From contig URAN01000006.1 of the NCBI GenBank assembly GCA_900545865.1, positions 15,102-79,101 on the forward strand: DNA of 64,000 bases. The letters are read 5' to 3'. Under the pieces are notes generated by a model. The model was not told the DNA's origin. It ran no database searches and was given only the letters and a program-made list of their open reading frames with translations. Shown here piece by piece: positions 48,401-57,254 of the stretch. The DNA is from an uncultured Eubacteriales bacterium. GTDB taxonomy: Bacteria; Bacillota; Clostridia; Monoglobales; Monoglobaceae. Positions within the stretch are counted from its first letter, which is position 1. Each line of letters begins with the position of its first letter. Made by a program: the position numbers and the translations under genes.

Positions 48401-51400
48401 ATGTTCAATATCATATACGGAACGGATTCGGCAAGCATAGAAAATACGGCGTATGACAGAATTAAAAATGTTGCGGCGAGCGGCCGCTGTGCGTGGATTT
48501 TGGTACCCGAACAGTTTTCGCTGTCTGCCGAGAGTTTTGTTATAAAAACGTTTGGCGTTGCGGCACAGACAAACATAAAAGTTATAACTTTTTCGCGGTT
48601 GTGCAATCTCGTTTTGTCAAAGCTCGGACCTTTGAGACTCAGATATATTGATGGTGCCGGAAAGCAGATTGTTGCGGCGGCAACGGTGCGCGATGTTAAG
48701 TCAAAACTCGGTGTTTTATCATCGGCGGTCAGGCGCAGAGGTTTTTCGTCAGAGCTGACGAATCTTGTATCCGAATTTAAAAGGTACGGCGTATCACCCC
48801 AAGCTTTGTCCGAGGCGGCAGGCTCGGCATCGGAAAATCAGAACGAACAGGAACTTTCCGAAAAATTAAAAGATATATCGGTTATGTATGACACATTCAA
48901 CCGTTTTATGGAGGACAAGGCGGCGGATGCAGAGGACAACCTTTCGATAATTTGTAACAAGCTGAAACATTTTGATTTTGGTGACGGATGTCTTTTTATT
49001 ATGCATTTCAGAAGCTTTACTCCCGTGGAATACAGGGCAATCGGTGAGATTATGCAAAGCCTTGATGTTTGCGCGGTTATGTGCTGTGATGATATAAAGC
49101 GGCCGTCGGCTCTGTTCGCGCCTATTTCGGATACTTGCCGAAAGCTGACCGAGATTGCGGCGGAGCATAATACAGAATGCGAAGAACCGATGTGCGTATT
49201 TGACCGTGACAACGGCAGAGAACTTACGTTTTTGCGAAAGGCGTATTTCAGCCCGACCGAATCGCCGCGCGGCGGCAAAACCGAAAGTGTTTTTATAAAA
49301 GAAGTATCGAATCATTATCGCGAAGCAGAAACAGCGGCAGACTTGATTTTAAGGCTTTGTCGAACCGAGAACAGGCGTTTTTCGGACTTTCTTATTCTTG
49401 CGCGGCGACCGGAGGATTATTTGAGGATAATTCCGCCGATATTCGGCAGCCGCGGAATAGACGTGTTTTTGGATTCAAGGCGCAGCATAATAACAAAGCC
49501 GCTTGCGGAAATGCTTTGCGCATCGCTTGAAATTCTTGCATATGGGTGGTCATACGAAAGAGTAATGACAATTGCGCGTTCGGGAATGACGACCGCAAAA
49601 GAGCGCGATATTGATGAATTTGAAAACTATATTCTTGCCGCCGACCCGTCATATGCGATGTGGGCGGAATCGGTTTGGACATTTAAAATTCCCGAATTTG
49701 ACTTGGAAAAGATAAACGAGGTCAGACGTTGCGTTTGCTCCTTCCCGAATCGTCTGGCGGAGCAATTAAGCGGAAGAAAGACGGCGGCGCAGATATGCAA
49801 GGCTATACTTGAGTGTATGAAAGCTGACAACCTCGCCGAGAGGACGGCGGAGATATGCAAAGAATTTGACGAAAATTCAATGCCGTATCTTGCAGATGAA
49901 TACCGACAGGTTTGGAACGGTATTATATCGGTGCTGTCACAAATTTCGGCACTTATGGACAGCGAAAACATAACATGGCAGGATTTTGCGGATTTGTTCA
50001 AAAGTTCGTGCGGCGGAATAAGCGTCGGAATAACGCCGCAGACACAGGATTGTGCAATTTTTGCAGGCATCGACAGATTCAGAGCCGAGGACACGCCTGT
50101 TGTAATTGTTCTCGGAATGACTGACGGCGTTTTTCCCGCTCCGCACACTGAAGAAGGGTTGATTTCCGATGCGGAACGAATAAAGCTTGAAAATTACGGC
50201 ATTTCTCTTGCACCCGGGGCGGATGCAAAAGCACGTGAGGAACAGTTGCTTGTATATTCGGTATTGACCGCGGCGGCGGAAAAATTATACCTGTTCGTGC
50301 CTATGCTCGATACGGATGGAGCGCAGATGTTTCCGTCACCGATAATAAAGAGAATTCGGACAAAGGTTTTTTCGGATATAAAAATCACAAATCCCGACCG
50401 AACCGATAATTTGACGAGCGGTGCAGAGGGCAGAGAGGCGGTGTTCGGTGCGTTGTGCGGAATCCTCGCCAAGTGCGGCGGCGAGGTACAAAACCTGAAC
50501 GGTACGGCGGAGGAGCTGTATAAATTTTTTAAAACCGATGCGGAGTATTCCGAACGGCTTAAAAAAGTGATTGAGGCGATGAAGTCACCCGAACCCGAGC
50601 TTTTGACAAGAAAAAATGTCAGGGCGATTTACGGCGATGTGATTGCTTTGAGCGCGACCAAGCTCGAAAAGTATAATGATTGTGCATTTTCGTATTTTAT
50701 GAGATACGGACTTGTGGCAAAAGAAAGAGTATCGGGAAAGCTGGATTCGCGCGATACCGGTTCGATACAGCATAACGCTTTGTACCGCTATTTTTCCGAA
50801 TTAAAATTTAATGATGCGGATTACGGCGAGATAACATATGACCGGTGCCGAAAACGTGTTTGTGAAATAGTCGAACAGGCGGCAAAAGAAAATTCGGAGC
50901 TGTTATATGAGAGTTCGTTTTATTTTAAATACATAGTGTCGCGAATGCAGGGAATTGTCACGAGAACAGCGTGGGAGACGATAAAGTTTTATAAATCGGG
51001 GGCGTTTAGACCATACGGATATGAGATAAGGATAGCAACGGGCGGCGATATTCCGACCATATGCATCAAGGCGGATGACGGAACGGATTTGGCACACCTG
51101 CACGGATTTATCGACCGTGCGGACACGGCGGTAATAAACGGAAAAACATATGTAAGCATAATCGATTATAAATCAAGCAAAACCGACCTTGACAGCGCCC
51201 TGACGGACGCAGGCGTAAAATTACAGCCGCTTTTGTATTCGGATATAGTGTGCAAGAGGTTAAACGCAAGCCCGGCGGCAATGCTTTATATGCAAATGAC
51301 CGACCCGATTATTAAGGCGGAGAATCTTAAAAGTGATGAAAATTCAGCGGTCGAACTTGCAAAAAGCAAGGAAGTGGATTTCGGCGGTTGGGTCAATAAT

Positions 51401-51640
51401 GATGCGGCGGTGATTGCGAATTACAGCAACGGCGAAAACGGCGAAACGTTTCTTCCGTCAAAGAACCATTTTATGTCCGAGAGCGAAATGACGGAGCATA
51501 TCGAAAAGGCAAACGAAAATATAAAAAATGCGGCGCGCGGAATATATAAAGGAAATATAAGCGCAAAACCGTTTGTCTGCAAAGGACACAGCGCGTGTAC
51601 ATATTGTCCGTATTCGCTTTCGTGTTCAAAAGAGGAATGA
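48401..51640 (+). CDS. addB: AddB-like helicase-nuclease subunit
   Basis: This 1079-residue protein corresponds to AddB of the AddAB double-strand-break repair complex. The helicase-like part is recognisable (WILVPEQFSLSAESFVIKTF, VVIVLGMTDGVFPAPHTEEG), the nuclease domain has TYVSIIDYKSSKT and GVKLQPLLYSD, and the Fe-S cysteines are in KYNDCAFSYFMR and CTYCPYSLSC. Unlike Bacillus AddB, the N-terminal ATP loop (GxxGxGKT) is lost: the site reads IIYGTDSASIENT. addA, which usually follows, is not here. The start has GGGAGG upstream. Confidence 0.9.
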   Translation: MFNIIYGTDSASIENTAYDRIKNVAASGRCAWILVPEQFSLSAESFVIKTFGVAAQTNIKVITFSRLCNLVLSKLGPLRLRYIDGAGKQIVAAATVRDVKSKLGVLSSAVRRRGFSSELTNLVSEFKRYGVSPQALSEAAGSASENQNEQELSEKLKDISVMYDTFNRFMEDKAADAEDNLSIICNKLKHFDFGDGCLFIMHFRSFTPVEYRAIGEIMQSLDVCAVMCCDDIKRPSALFAPISDTCRKLTEIAAEHNTECEEPMCVFDRDNGRELTFLRKAYFSPTESPRGGKTESVFIKEVSNHYREAETAADLILRLCRTENRRFSDFLILARRPEDYLRIIPPIFGSRGIDVFLDSRRSIITKPLAEMLCASLEILAYGWSYERVMTIARSGMTTAKERDIDEFENYILAADPSYAMWAESVWTFKIPEFDLEKINEVRRCVCSFPNRLAEQLSGRKTAAQICKAILECMKADNLAERTAEICKEFDENSMPYLADEYRQVWNGIISVLSQISALMDSENITWQDFADLFKSSCGGISVGITPQTQDCAIFAGIDRFRAEDTPVVIVLGMTDGVFPAPHTEEGLISDAERIKLENYGISLAPGADAKAREEQLLVYSVLTAAAEKLYLFVPMLDTDGAQMFPSPIIKRIRTKVFSDIKITNPDRTDNLTSGAEGREAVFGALCGILAKCGGEVQNLNGTAEELYKFFKTDAEYSERLKKVIEAMKSPEPELLTRKNVRAIYGDVIALSATKLEKYNDCAFSYFMRYGLVAKERVSGKLDSRDTGSIQHNALYRYFSELKFNDADYGEITYDRCRKRVCEIVEQAAKENSELLYESSFYFKYIVSRMQGIVTRTAWETIKFYKSGAFRPYGYEIRIATGGDIPTICIKADDGTDLAHLHGFIDRADTAVINGKTYVSIIDYKSSKTDLDSALTDAGVKLQPLLYSDIVCKRLNASPAAMLYMQMTDPIIKAENLKSDENSAVELAKSKEVDFGGWVNNDAAVIANYSNGENGETFLPSKNHFMSESEMTEHIEKANENIKNAARGIYKGNISAKPFVCKGHSACTYCPYSLSCSKEE

Positions 51641-51724
51641 TTAAGACAAATCAAGAGGAGACAAAACATTTTCGGCTGAAATGTTTTGTTTCCAAATATA
51701 TCACAAAAGAGAGGAAAAATTAAA

Positions 51725-52321
51725 ATGAAAGAATTTATACTTGCAAGCAAAAACCAAAACAAAGCGCGGGAAATACAAGAAATTCTTGGCGAGGGATACA
51801 CGGTCATAACCCAAACACAGGCAGGAGCGGGGGATATAGATGTTATCGAGGACGGTGTGACATTTGAGGAAAACGCAATAAAAAAGGCCGAAACGGTTAT
51901 GAAAGCACTGAACAGACCCGTAATAGCGGATGACAGCGGATTATGCGTTGACGCGCTCGGCGGCGAACCGGGGGTATATACCGCGCGCTATGCCGGCGAA
52001 AACGCAACGGACAGCGAGAATATAACAAAACTTTTGACCGCAATGGACGGGGTTTCGTTTGACAAAAGAGATGCGAAATTCGTATGCGTTATTGCCATTG
52101 CATACCCGAACAAAGAAACGGTCACTTTCAGGGGTGAATGCGAGGGAAAAATTGCACTCAAGCCAATGGGTGAGAGCGGTTTCGGATATGACCCGATATT
52201 TTATGTCGAGAGGTTTGACGCAACAATGGCACAGATAGACAGCCATATAAAAAATGCTATAAGCCACCGTTTTGCGGCTCTTTCAAAAATGGTGGAATAT
52301 CTGAAAAAATCGGAGGATTAG
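51725..52321 (+). CDS. rdgB: XTP/dITP diphosphatase (RdgB/HAM1)
   Basis: This ~198-residue enzyme removes non-canonical purine nucleotides (XTP, dITP) from the pool. The motifs are FILASKNQNKAREIQEIL, TFEENAIKKAETV, ADDSGLCVDALGGEPGVYTA-RYAG and GYDPIFYVERF, with SHRFAALSKM at the end. ATG 51725 has AGAGAGGA upstream. It sits four bases before the PHP-domain gene and probably shares its transcript. Confidence 0.95.
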   Translation: MKEFILASKNQNKAREIQEILGEGYTVITQTQAGAGDIDVIEDGVTFEENAIKKAETVMKALNRPVIADDSGLCVDALGGEPGVYTARYAGENATDSENITKLLTAMDGVSFDKRDAKFVCVIAIAYPNKETVTFRGECEGKIALKPMGESGFGYDPIFYVERFDATMAQIDSHIKNAISHRFAALSKMVEYLKKSED

Positions 52322-52324
52322 GAT

Positions 52325-53341
52325 ATGCGGCGCGTTTTGATTGATGACAGACTTAATTTTTATAAGGGAAATATGCATTGCCACAGCACCCTGTCGGACG
52401 GTGCGTTAAGCCCCGAAGAACTTAAAGATGCTTATAAAAATAAGGGGTACAGCTTTATTGCCATAACCGACCACGACCGCCTTTATTCGCATAAAGAGCT
52501 GTGCGATGAGAATTTTTTAGCCTTGACGGCGTGCGAAATATCAATAAAACAGTTTCCCGAACAATCAACGCTTGTCAATCAAAGCATGAAGGTATGTCAT
52601 TTGAATCTGTATGCAAAGGATATGAACAATACCGCGGATATATTCTACAGTACTGTTGCCGACCATTACAGCACGCCGGAGGATAAGGCGAAACTTGTTG
52701 AAAAATTTGGCGATAATCACCGTGAATATTCGGCGGACGGGATTTGTGACATAATACGCCGCGCGGACGAAAACGGATTTTTTGTATGTTATAATCATCC
52801 GCGGTGGTCGCTTGAAAATTATTCGGATTATTCAAAATATAACGGGCTTTGGGGAGTGGAGATATTCAACACAAATGTCAATGTCGGCGGAATTTATGAA
52901 TATGACATCAATGTATTTGATGATATGCTGCGCAGCGGAAAAAGAATTATGGCATCCTGTGGCGATGATAATCATAACAAAAAAGGTATACGCGACAGCT
53001 TTGGCGCATTTGTTATGGTGAATTGTGATGTTTTATCATATGATTCGGTTATAAACGCGCTCTTGAACGGAAAGTTTTATGTGTCGTCCGCACCGATAAT
53101 CCACAGCCTTTATGTTGAGAATAAAAAGGTATATATAAGCTGTTCCGATGCGGAGATGATAACGTATTCAACGGCAGGCAGACGTGCGGAAGCGGTTTTT
53201 GCTGAGGATGGAAAGCTTGTCGGATATGCTGAGTTTGACATAGATGAGTCGGATGGGTATTTCAGACTTGACGTTATTGACAGCCGCGGCAGGCACGCCA
53301 ATACACAGGCATATTTTATATCCGAAATTTTTAAAAAGTAA
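52325..53341 (+). CDS. PHP-domain metal-dependent phosphoesterase
   Basis: This 338-residue protein has the PHP motifs MHCHSTLSDGALSPEE, ITDHDRL, CEISIK, YNHPRWS and SCGDDNHNKK, giving the usual trinuclear metal site. The C-terminal ~70 residues are a beta-rich domain (YSTAGRRAEAVFAEDGK). Related PHP proteins hydrolyse phosphoesters such as AMP or histidinol-phosphate; the substrate here is not known. The start has GGAGGATT upstream. Confidence 0.88.
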   Translation: MRRVLIDDRLNFYKGNMHCHSTLSDGALSPEELKDAYKNKGYSFIAITDHDRLYSHKELCDENFLALTACEISIKQFPEQSTLVNQSMKVCHLNLYAKDMNNTADIFYSTVADHYSTPEDKAKLVEKFGDNHREYSADGICDIIRRADENGFFVCYNHPRWSLENYSDYSKYNGLWGVEIFNTNVNVGGIYEYDINVFDDMLRSGKRIMASCGDDNHNKKGIRDSFGAFVMVNCDVLSYDSVINALLNGKFYVSSAPIIHSLYVENKKVYISCSDAEMITYSTAGRRAEAVFAEDGKLVGYAEFDIDESDGYFRLDVIDSRGRHANTQAYFISEIFKK

Positions 53342-53440
53342 AAATTTTCAAAATTTCGAAAAAAAGACTTACATTTTTCGATAAAAAGTGATATAATGGA
53401 TATATAGATAAAAGAAGTATTTAAAGGCAGGTTTTAGGTA

Positions 53441-53953
53441 ATGGAATATCAGATAAACGACACCGTTATGTATGGCGCGGACGGCGTTTGTATCATAAGC
53501 GAGATAACAGAGAGAAAAATCGGGACAGAGATACATAAGTACTATATTTTAAAGCCCGTTTATGACAACAAGTCCACAATAATGGTTCCTTTTGCAAACG
53601 AGCATCTTGTGGGTAAGATGAAAGAACTTTTAAACGGTGATGAAATCCGGCTTGCGCTTGAAACGGCGCAAAAAGCGGAGTTTGACAATGTTGAGGATGA
53701 CAGCCTTCAAAAAGAGGCGTTTCACAATGCCATCGATAACAGCGATTTGCTCGGCTTGCTTCGTCTGACAAAAGCATTATACGAACGCCGAAAAATCCAA
53801 GAGGAAAAAGGCAAGCGTCTTCACGTTTCGGATGAGAGAATGCTCAGAGAAACGGAAAAAGTTATTTTTGAAGAGTTCGCACAGGTGCTTGATATTGACA
53901 GAAGTGCGGCGGCGGAGTATGTCCGAAATTCACTTTTGCTTAAAACCTCTTGA
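53441..53953 (+). CDS. CarD-family transcriptional regulator
   Basis: This 170-residue protein has the CarD/CdnL RNA-polymerase-interacting domain (YQINDTVMYGADGVCIISEI, residues 1-60) and a helical C-terminal DNA-binding part with the usual LRLTKALYERRKIQEEKGKR segment. CarD proteins stabilise open promoter complexes, notably at rRNA promoters. A likely promoter is CTTACA-18-TATAAT near 53395. The family is certain; the regulated genes are not visible. Confidence 0.92.
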   Translation: MEYQINDTVMYGADGVCIISEITERKIGTEIHKYYILKPVYDNKSTIMVPFANEHLVGKMKELLNGDEIRLALETAQKAEFDNVEDDSLQKEAFHNAIDNSDLLGLLRLTKALYERRKIQEEKGKRLHVSDERMLRETEKVIFEEFAQVLDIDRSAAAEYVRNSLLLKTS

Positions 53954-53971
53954 TTTATAAAAATAATAATA

Positions 53972-54490
53972 TCATAGAATCATACGCGCGGCAGCGGTCG
54001 ATAAGAGGATTGCGGTTATATCCGCGGTCAATGCAGAGGCGACTGTGTGCCGCGTGTTTTTTATTCCTGCCGCACCGAAATAAACCGCAATGGTGTAAAA
54101 TGTCGTTTCGGTCGAACCCATCATAACCGATGCGATTGTTCCTGCCGCCGAGTCAGGACCGTATGCCCTGAAAATATCGGTAACAACGGCGAGCGATGCA
54201 CTACCGGAGATTGGACGCAAAATAGCAAGGGGCAATACTTCCGACGGAATTTTAAGTTTTAAAAGTATCGGCGACAATGCCGATGATATGAGTTCGAGCG
54301 TTCCGCTCTCTCTGAGCATTGAGATTCCGACCATAAGCCCGATAAGCGGAGCGGCTATCCCATACATACTTTTAAGACCGTCTTTTGCGCCGTCAACAAA
54401 ACAATCATACACGCCGACCTTTTTTATCATTCCCGATAAGACGAACAAAGCGATGAAAATCGGCATTGCGAAAATCGAAATCCATTTCAC
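53972..54490 (-). CDS. spmB: Spore maturation protein SpmB
   Basis: This ~172-residue membrane protein of the nucleoside-recognition (Gate) family contains APLIGLMVGISMLRESG and LRPISGSASLAVVTDIF. With SpmA it is needed for full spore core dehydration in Bacillus and Clostridium. GTG 54490 has AAGGAG nine bases upstream, located inside the end of spmA; the longer TTG frame from 54511 lacks a site. It converges on the CarD gene. Confidence 0.9.
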   Translation of the reverse strand: MKWISIFAMPIFIALFVLSGMIKKVGVYDCFVDGAKDGLKSMYGIAAPLIGLMVGISMLRESGTLELISSALSPILLKLKIPSEVLPLAILRPISGSASLAVVTDIFRAYGPDSAAGTIASVMMGSTETTFYTIAVYFGAAGIKNTRHTVASALTADITAILLSTAAARMIL

Positions 54491-54491
54491 G

Positions 54492-55070
54492 TCAGCACGT
54501 TCTCCTTTCAAAGATTTTTGCCGCCGCCACGCCTAAGGAAACGGCACAGATACTCACAATCCAAACGGGGACGATTACTGCTCCGGGGTTTGACGATCCC
54601 CATGTCTGGCGCATCGAAATAAGCGTTGTCGGCAAGAGCTGAATCGAGGCGGTGTTTATAACCACAAACATACACATTTCGTTCGATGCGGTGTGCCTTT
54701 TTCCGTTCAATGCGTTAAGCTCACCGACAGCTTTTATGCCGAGAGGTGTTGCGGCGTTTCCCATTCCAAAAAAGTTCGCGACCATATTCATAACGATTGA
54801 ATGTGCCGCCCTTCCGTTCGGGTCAAGTCTTGGAAACAAAAGCCTCAAAACAGGGCGAGCGGCGCGTGCAAAGACCTTTATCAACCCTGCCTTTTCACCT
54901 ATTTTTGCAAGTCCCGTCCACAGACACATAATACCCAAAAGTGAGATGCAGCTCTCTATTGCCGCCGCTGCGCCCGATGCCGCCGCTGCGGCGGTTTGTT
55001 CAACTCTGCCGGTTAAAAGCGACACGACGAGAGAGATTATTATCATCGCACCCCATATGCAATTCATCAT
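54492..55070 (-). CDS. spmA: Spore maturation protein SpmA
   Basis: This ~192-residue membrane protein is the partner of SpmB, with the family segments SLLGIMCLWTGLAKIGEKAG and VMNMVANFFGMGNAATPLGI and the end STLISMRQTWGSSNP-like (TTLISMRQTWGSSNPG). I chose ATG 55070, with GGTGA upstream. The stop is one base before the spmB start, so the two are coupled. It supports the spore-forming nature of the host. Confidence 0.9.
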   Translation of the reverse strand: MMNCIWGAMIIISLVVSLLTGRVEQTAAAAASGAAAAIESCISLLGIMCLWTGLAKIGEKAGLIKVFARAARPVLRLLFPRLDPNGRAAHSIVMNMVANFFGMGNAATPLGIKAVGELNALNGKRHTASNEMCMFVVINTASIQLLPTTLISMRQTWGSSNPGAVIVPVWIVSICAVSLGVAAAKIFERRTC

Positions 55071-55184
55071 TTTTATCACCGATAAAATATATGCAAAAAA
55101 GCATCGGTTTATGTTATGCCGCCAAATTTATTATTTTCTATCAAAAACCGTCACAAAAAGGCTAAACTTGGGTTATTTTTGCGG

Positions 55185-55213
55185 TTGAAATTATTATTTC
55201 GGTGTGATATAAT
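55185..55213 (+). promoter_or_regulatory. Promoter of the phosphomannomutase gene
   Basis: TTGAAA (55185-55190), a 17-base spacer and TATAAT (55208-55213). Confidence 0.75.
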
Positions 55214-55251
55214 GAGTTTTGATATTAATTTATAACAGGGGGAGAATTTCG

Positions 55252-55973
55252 ATGCAGAAAAACAATGTTAAGCTTATAGCTATGGACCTTGACGGAACAC
55301 TTACTCAGCACAAAAGTCCGCTGAGCGCAGAGACGCGTAAAACTCTTGAAAAATTGTCCGAAAAGTATAAGTTGCTTATGGTCGGCGCCGGACAGGTTGA
55401 AAGAATATTTGAACAACTCGGAAATTTTGAAATAGATATAATCGGAAATTACGGCTTGCAATATGGAGTTTTTGATAAAGAAAACAGTAAAATGAAAATT
55501 TTGAGAGATATTGTAATAGAATGTGATAAAAAAACATTGATGAAAAGATAACACGGATTAGGGAAAAATACGGTTTTACGGAATATAAAGGAAACAATGT
55601 TGAGTTTCATCCGTCGGGATGTGTTACATTTCCCATTTTGGGAACCGATGCGGATTTAAAGGACAAGCTTGCTTTTGACCCTGACAGAAAAAAGCGCAGA
55701 AAGATATATGACGATGTTGTCGCAACTTTTACGGATTATTGCGTTTTTGTCGGCGGCTCATCAAGTTTTGATATGTCACCAAAGCCTTATGACAAATATT
55801 ACGCTCTTGAACTTTATTGCAAGGAACACGGATATTTGCATAACGAAGTGGTTTATATAGGCGATGATTACGGACTCGGCGGCAATGATGAAAGTGTGTA
55901 TAAATCAGATTTCGGTTATCTTACCATAGATAATTATAAGGACTTTTCTAAAGTTGTTGCACCGCTTTTATAA
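55252..55973 (+). pseudogene. Eukaryotic-type phosphomannomutase (HAD), frameshifted in an A7 run
   Basis: Two frames together encode a ~240-residue phosphomannomutase of the PMM2-like HAD type. The first (to 55551) holds LIAMDLDGTLTQHKSPL and the GNYGLQYG region. The second starts right after the break and runs through RIREKYGFTEYKG, FHPSGCVTFPILGTDAD and the motif IV region YIGDDYGLGGNDESV. The break is in a run of seven A (55528-55534). Adding one A continues the frame (IECDK then K-N-I-D-E-K-I-T-R-I). It is either a recent loss, a slippage site or a sequencing error. Confidence 0.82.
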
Positions 55974-56019
55974 TAAAAAACTCGATACATAAATTTTCGA
56001 TACAGAGGAAGCGCATATA

Positions 56020-56838
56020 ATGAACAGCAAAGTTTTAAACAATAAAACAATGCAAAAAAATATTTCTTGTATAAACAAAAAGACGATAAAAAAATCTTTT
56101 ATCGACAGTTTGCCCGTTATGGCAGGCTATATATTTATGGGTATGGGGTTCGGTGTATTGCTGCAAAAAAACGGATATAGTTTTATATGGGCAGGAATTA
56201 TGGCTCTTACAATCGTGTCGGGGTCGATGCAATATGTTGCGGTTGACCTTTTGGCGTCGGGTGCGTCTTTTATAACAACGGCGATAATGACGCTTGCCAT
56301 TAATGCACGATATTTTTTCTATGGGCTTTCGATGCTGGGCAAGTATCGTGAGGTTAAGCGCGGACGCTGGTACTTAATCGCGACATTGACCGATGAAACA
56401 TTTTCTCTTACATCAACATTTGACGATAACGCCCCCGAAAACGCAGGGGTAAGCCGTCACGGCTATTATTTTTTGCTTTCGGCGATGAATCATTCGTATT
56501 GGATAATCGGCTGTATTTTGGGTGCGCTTATCGGCGGAATGACTTCGTTTAATACCGCCGGGGTCGAATTTGCGATGACCGCGCTTTTTGTTACGATATT
56601 CATCGACCAATGGATGAGCGGTCAAAACCGCGGTTTTGCAGTATTTTCAACTGTTTTATCGGTTGTTTTGCTGCTTATTTTGCACGATAATTTTGTTATA
56701 CCCACAATGATTATACTTACAATAGTTTCGGCGTTTCAAAAAACGGACGAAAAACAAAATAACGTTCATAAATCCGTGAGAGATGATATAAGATCCGTAT
56801 CAACAGATGACAAAGGAGGCAAAGACGATAATGAATAA
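56020..56838 (+). CDS. azlC: AzlC-type branched-chain amino acid exporter, large subunit
   Basis: This 272-residue membrane protein of the AzlC family contains DSLPVMAGYIFMGMGFGVLL, VSGSMQYVAVDLLASGASF and NARYFFYGLSML. With AzlD it exports branched-chain amino acids or their analogues. The C terminus is longer and more charged than usual (QKTDEKQNNVHKSVRDDIRS). The stop overlaps the azlD start by eight bases. AGAGGAAG is upstream. Confidence 0.92.
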   Translation: MNSKVLNNKTMQKNISCINKKTIKKSFIDSLPVMAGYIFMGMGFGVLLQKNGYSFIWAGIMALTIVSGSMQYVAVDLLASGASFITTAIMTLAINARYFFYGLSMLGKYREVKRGRWYLIATLTDETFSLTSTFDDNAPENAGVSRHGYYFLLSAMNHSYWIIGCILGALIGGMTSFNTAGVEFAMTALFVTIFIDQWMSGQNRGFAVFSTVLSVVLLLILHDNFVIPTMIILTIVSAFQKTDEKQNNVHKSVRDDIRSVSTDDKGGKDDNE

Positions 56839-57166
56839 CAGCTTTTCGTATTCAGCTATAACCGTGGCAATAATAGCAGGGGTATCTCTTGCATTGCGCA
56901 GCTTTTCGTTTGTTGCCTTTCCTCAGGGCGCAAAAATCCCGAATTGGATAACAAGACTGGGACAGGTTCTGCCGTATGGAATTATGGGATTTCTCGTTGT
57001 CTATTGTTTAAAGGACACGGCTGTTTTAGAATATCCTTACGGCTTGCCGCAGCTGATTTCGGTTGCGCTCACCGCATCGCTGCAAGCGTGGAAGAAAAAT
57101 TCCCTGCTCAGCGTTCTCGCCGGGACAGCGTGTTATATGGTTATGATTCAATCCGTATTTGCGTGA
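56831..57166 (+). CDS. azlD: AzlD-type branched-chain amino acid exporter, small subunit
   Basis: This ~111-residue membrane protein is the small partner of AzlC, with four hydrophobic helices and LPYGIMGFLVVYCLKDTAVL and the usual ending LLSVLAGTACYMVMIQ. ATG 56831 has AAAGGAGG upstream and overlaps the end of azlC. Confidence 0.9.
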   Translation: MNNSFSYSAITVAIIAGVSLALRSFSFVAFPQGAKIPNWITRLGQVLPYGIMGFLVVYCLKDTAVLEYPYGLPQLISVALTASLQAWKKNSLLSVLAGTACYMVMIQSVFA

Positions 57167-57189
57167 TTTTAAATTAAAATATACTAAAT

Positions 57190-57250
57190 TCACCGCCGTT
57201 CAAATATACTTTTATAAGTGACTTAAAGTATATTTGGATACGGACGGTGA
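57190..57250. promoter_or_regulatory. Long stem-loop between azlD and the YkvI-like gene
   Basis: CAAATATACTTT pairs perfectly with AAAGTATATTTG, and the outer CACCG/CGGTG and CGT/ACG extend it. No T run follows, so it is not a standard terminator. The start codon of the next gene is five bases past the stem, so the structure could hide its ribosome site. Confidence 0.6.
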
Positions 57251-57254
57251 ATTT

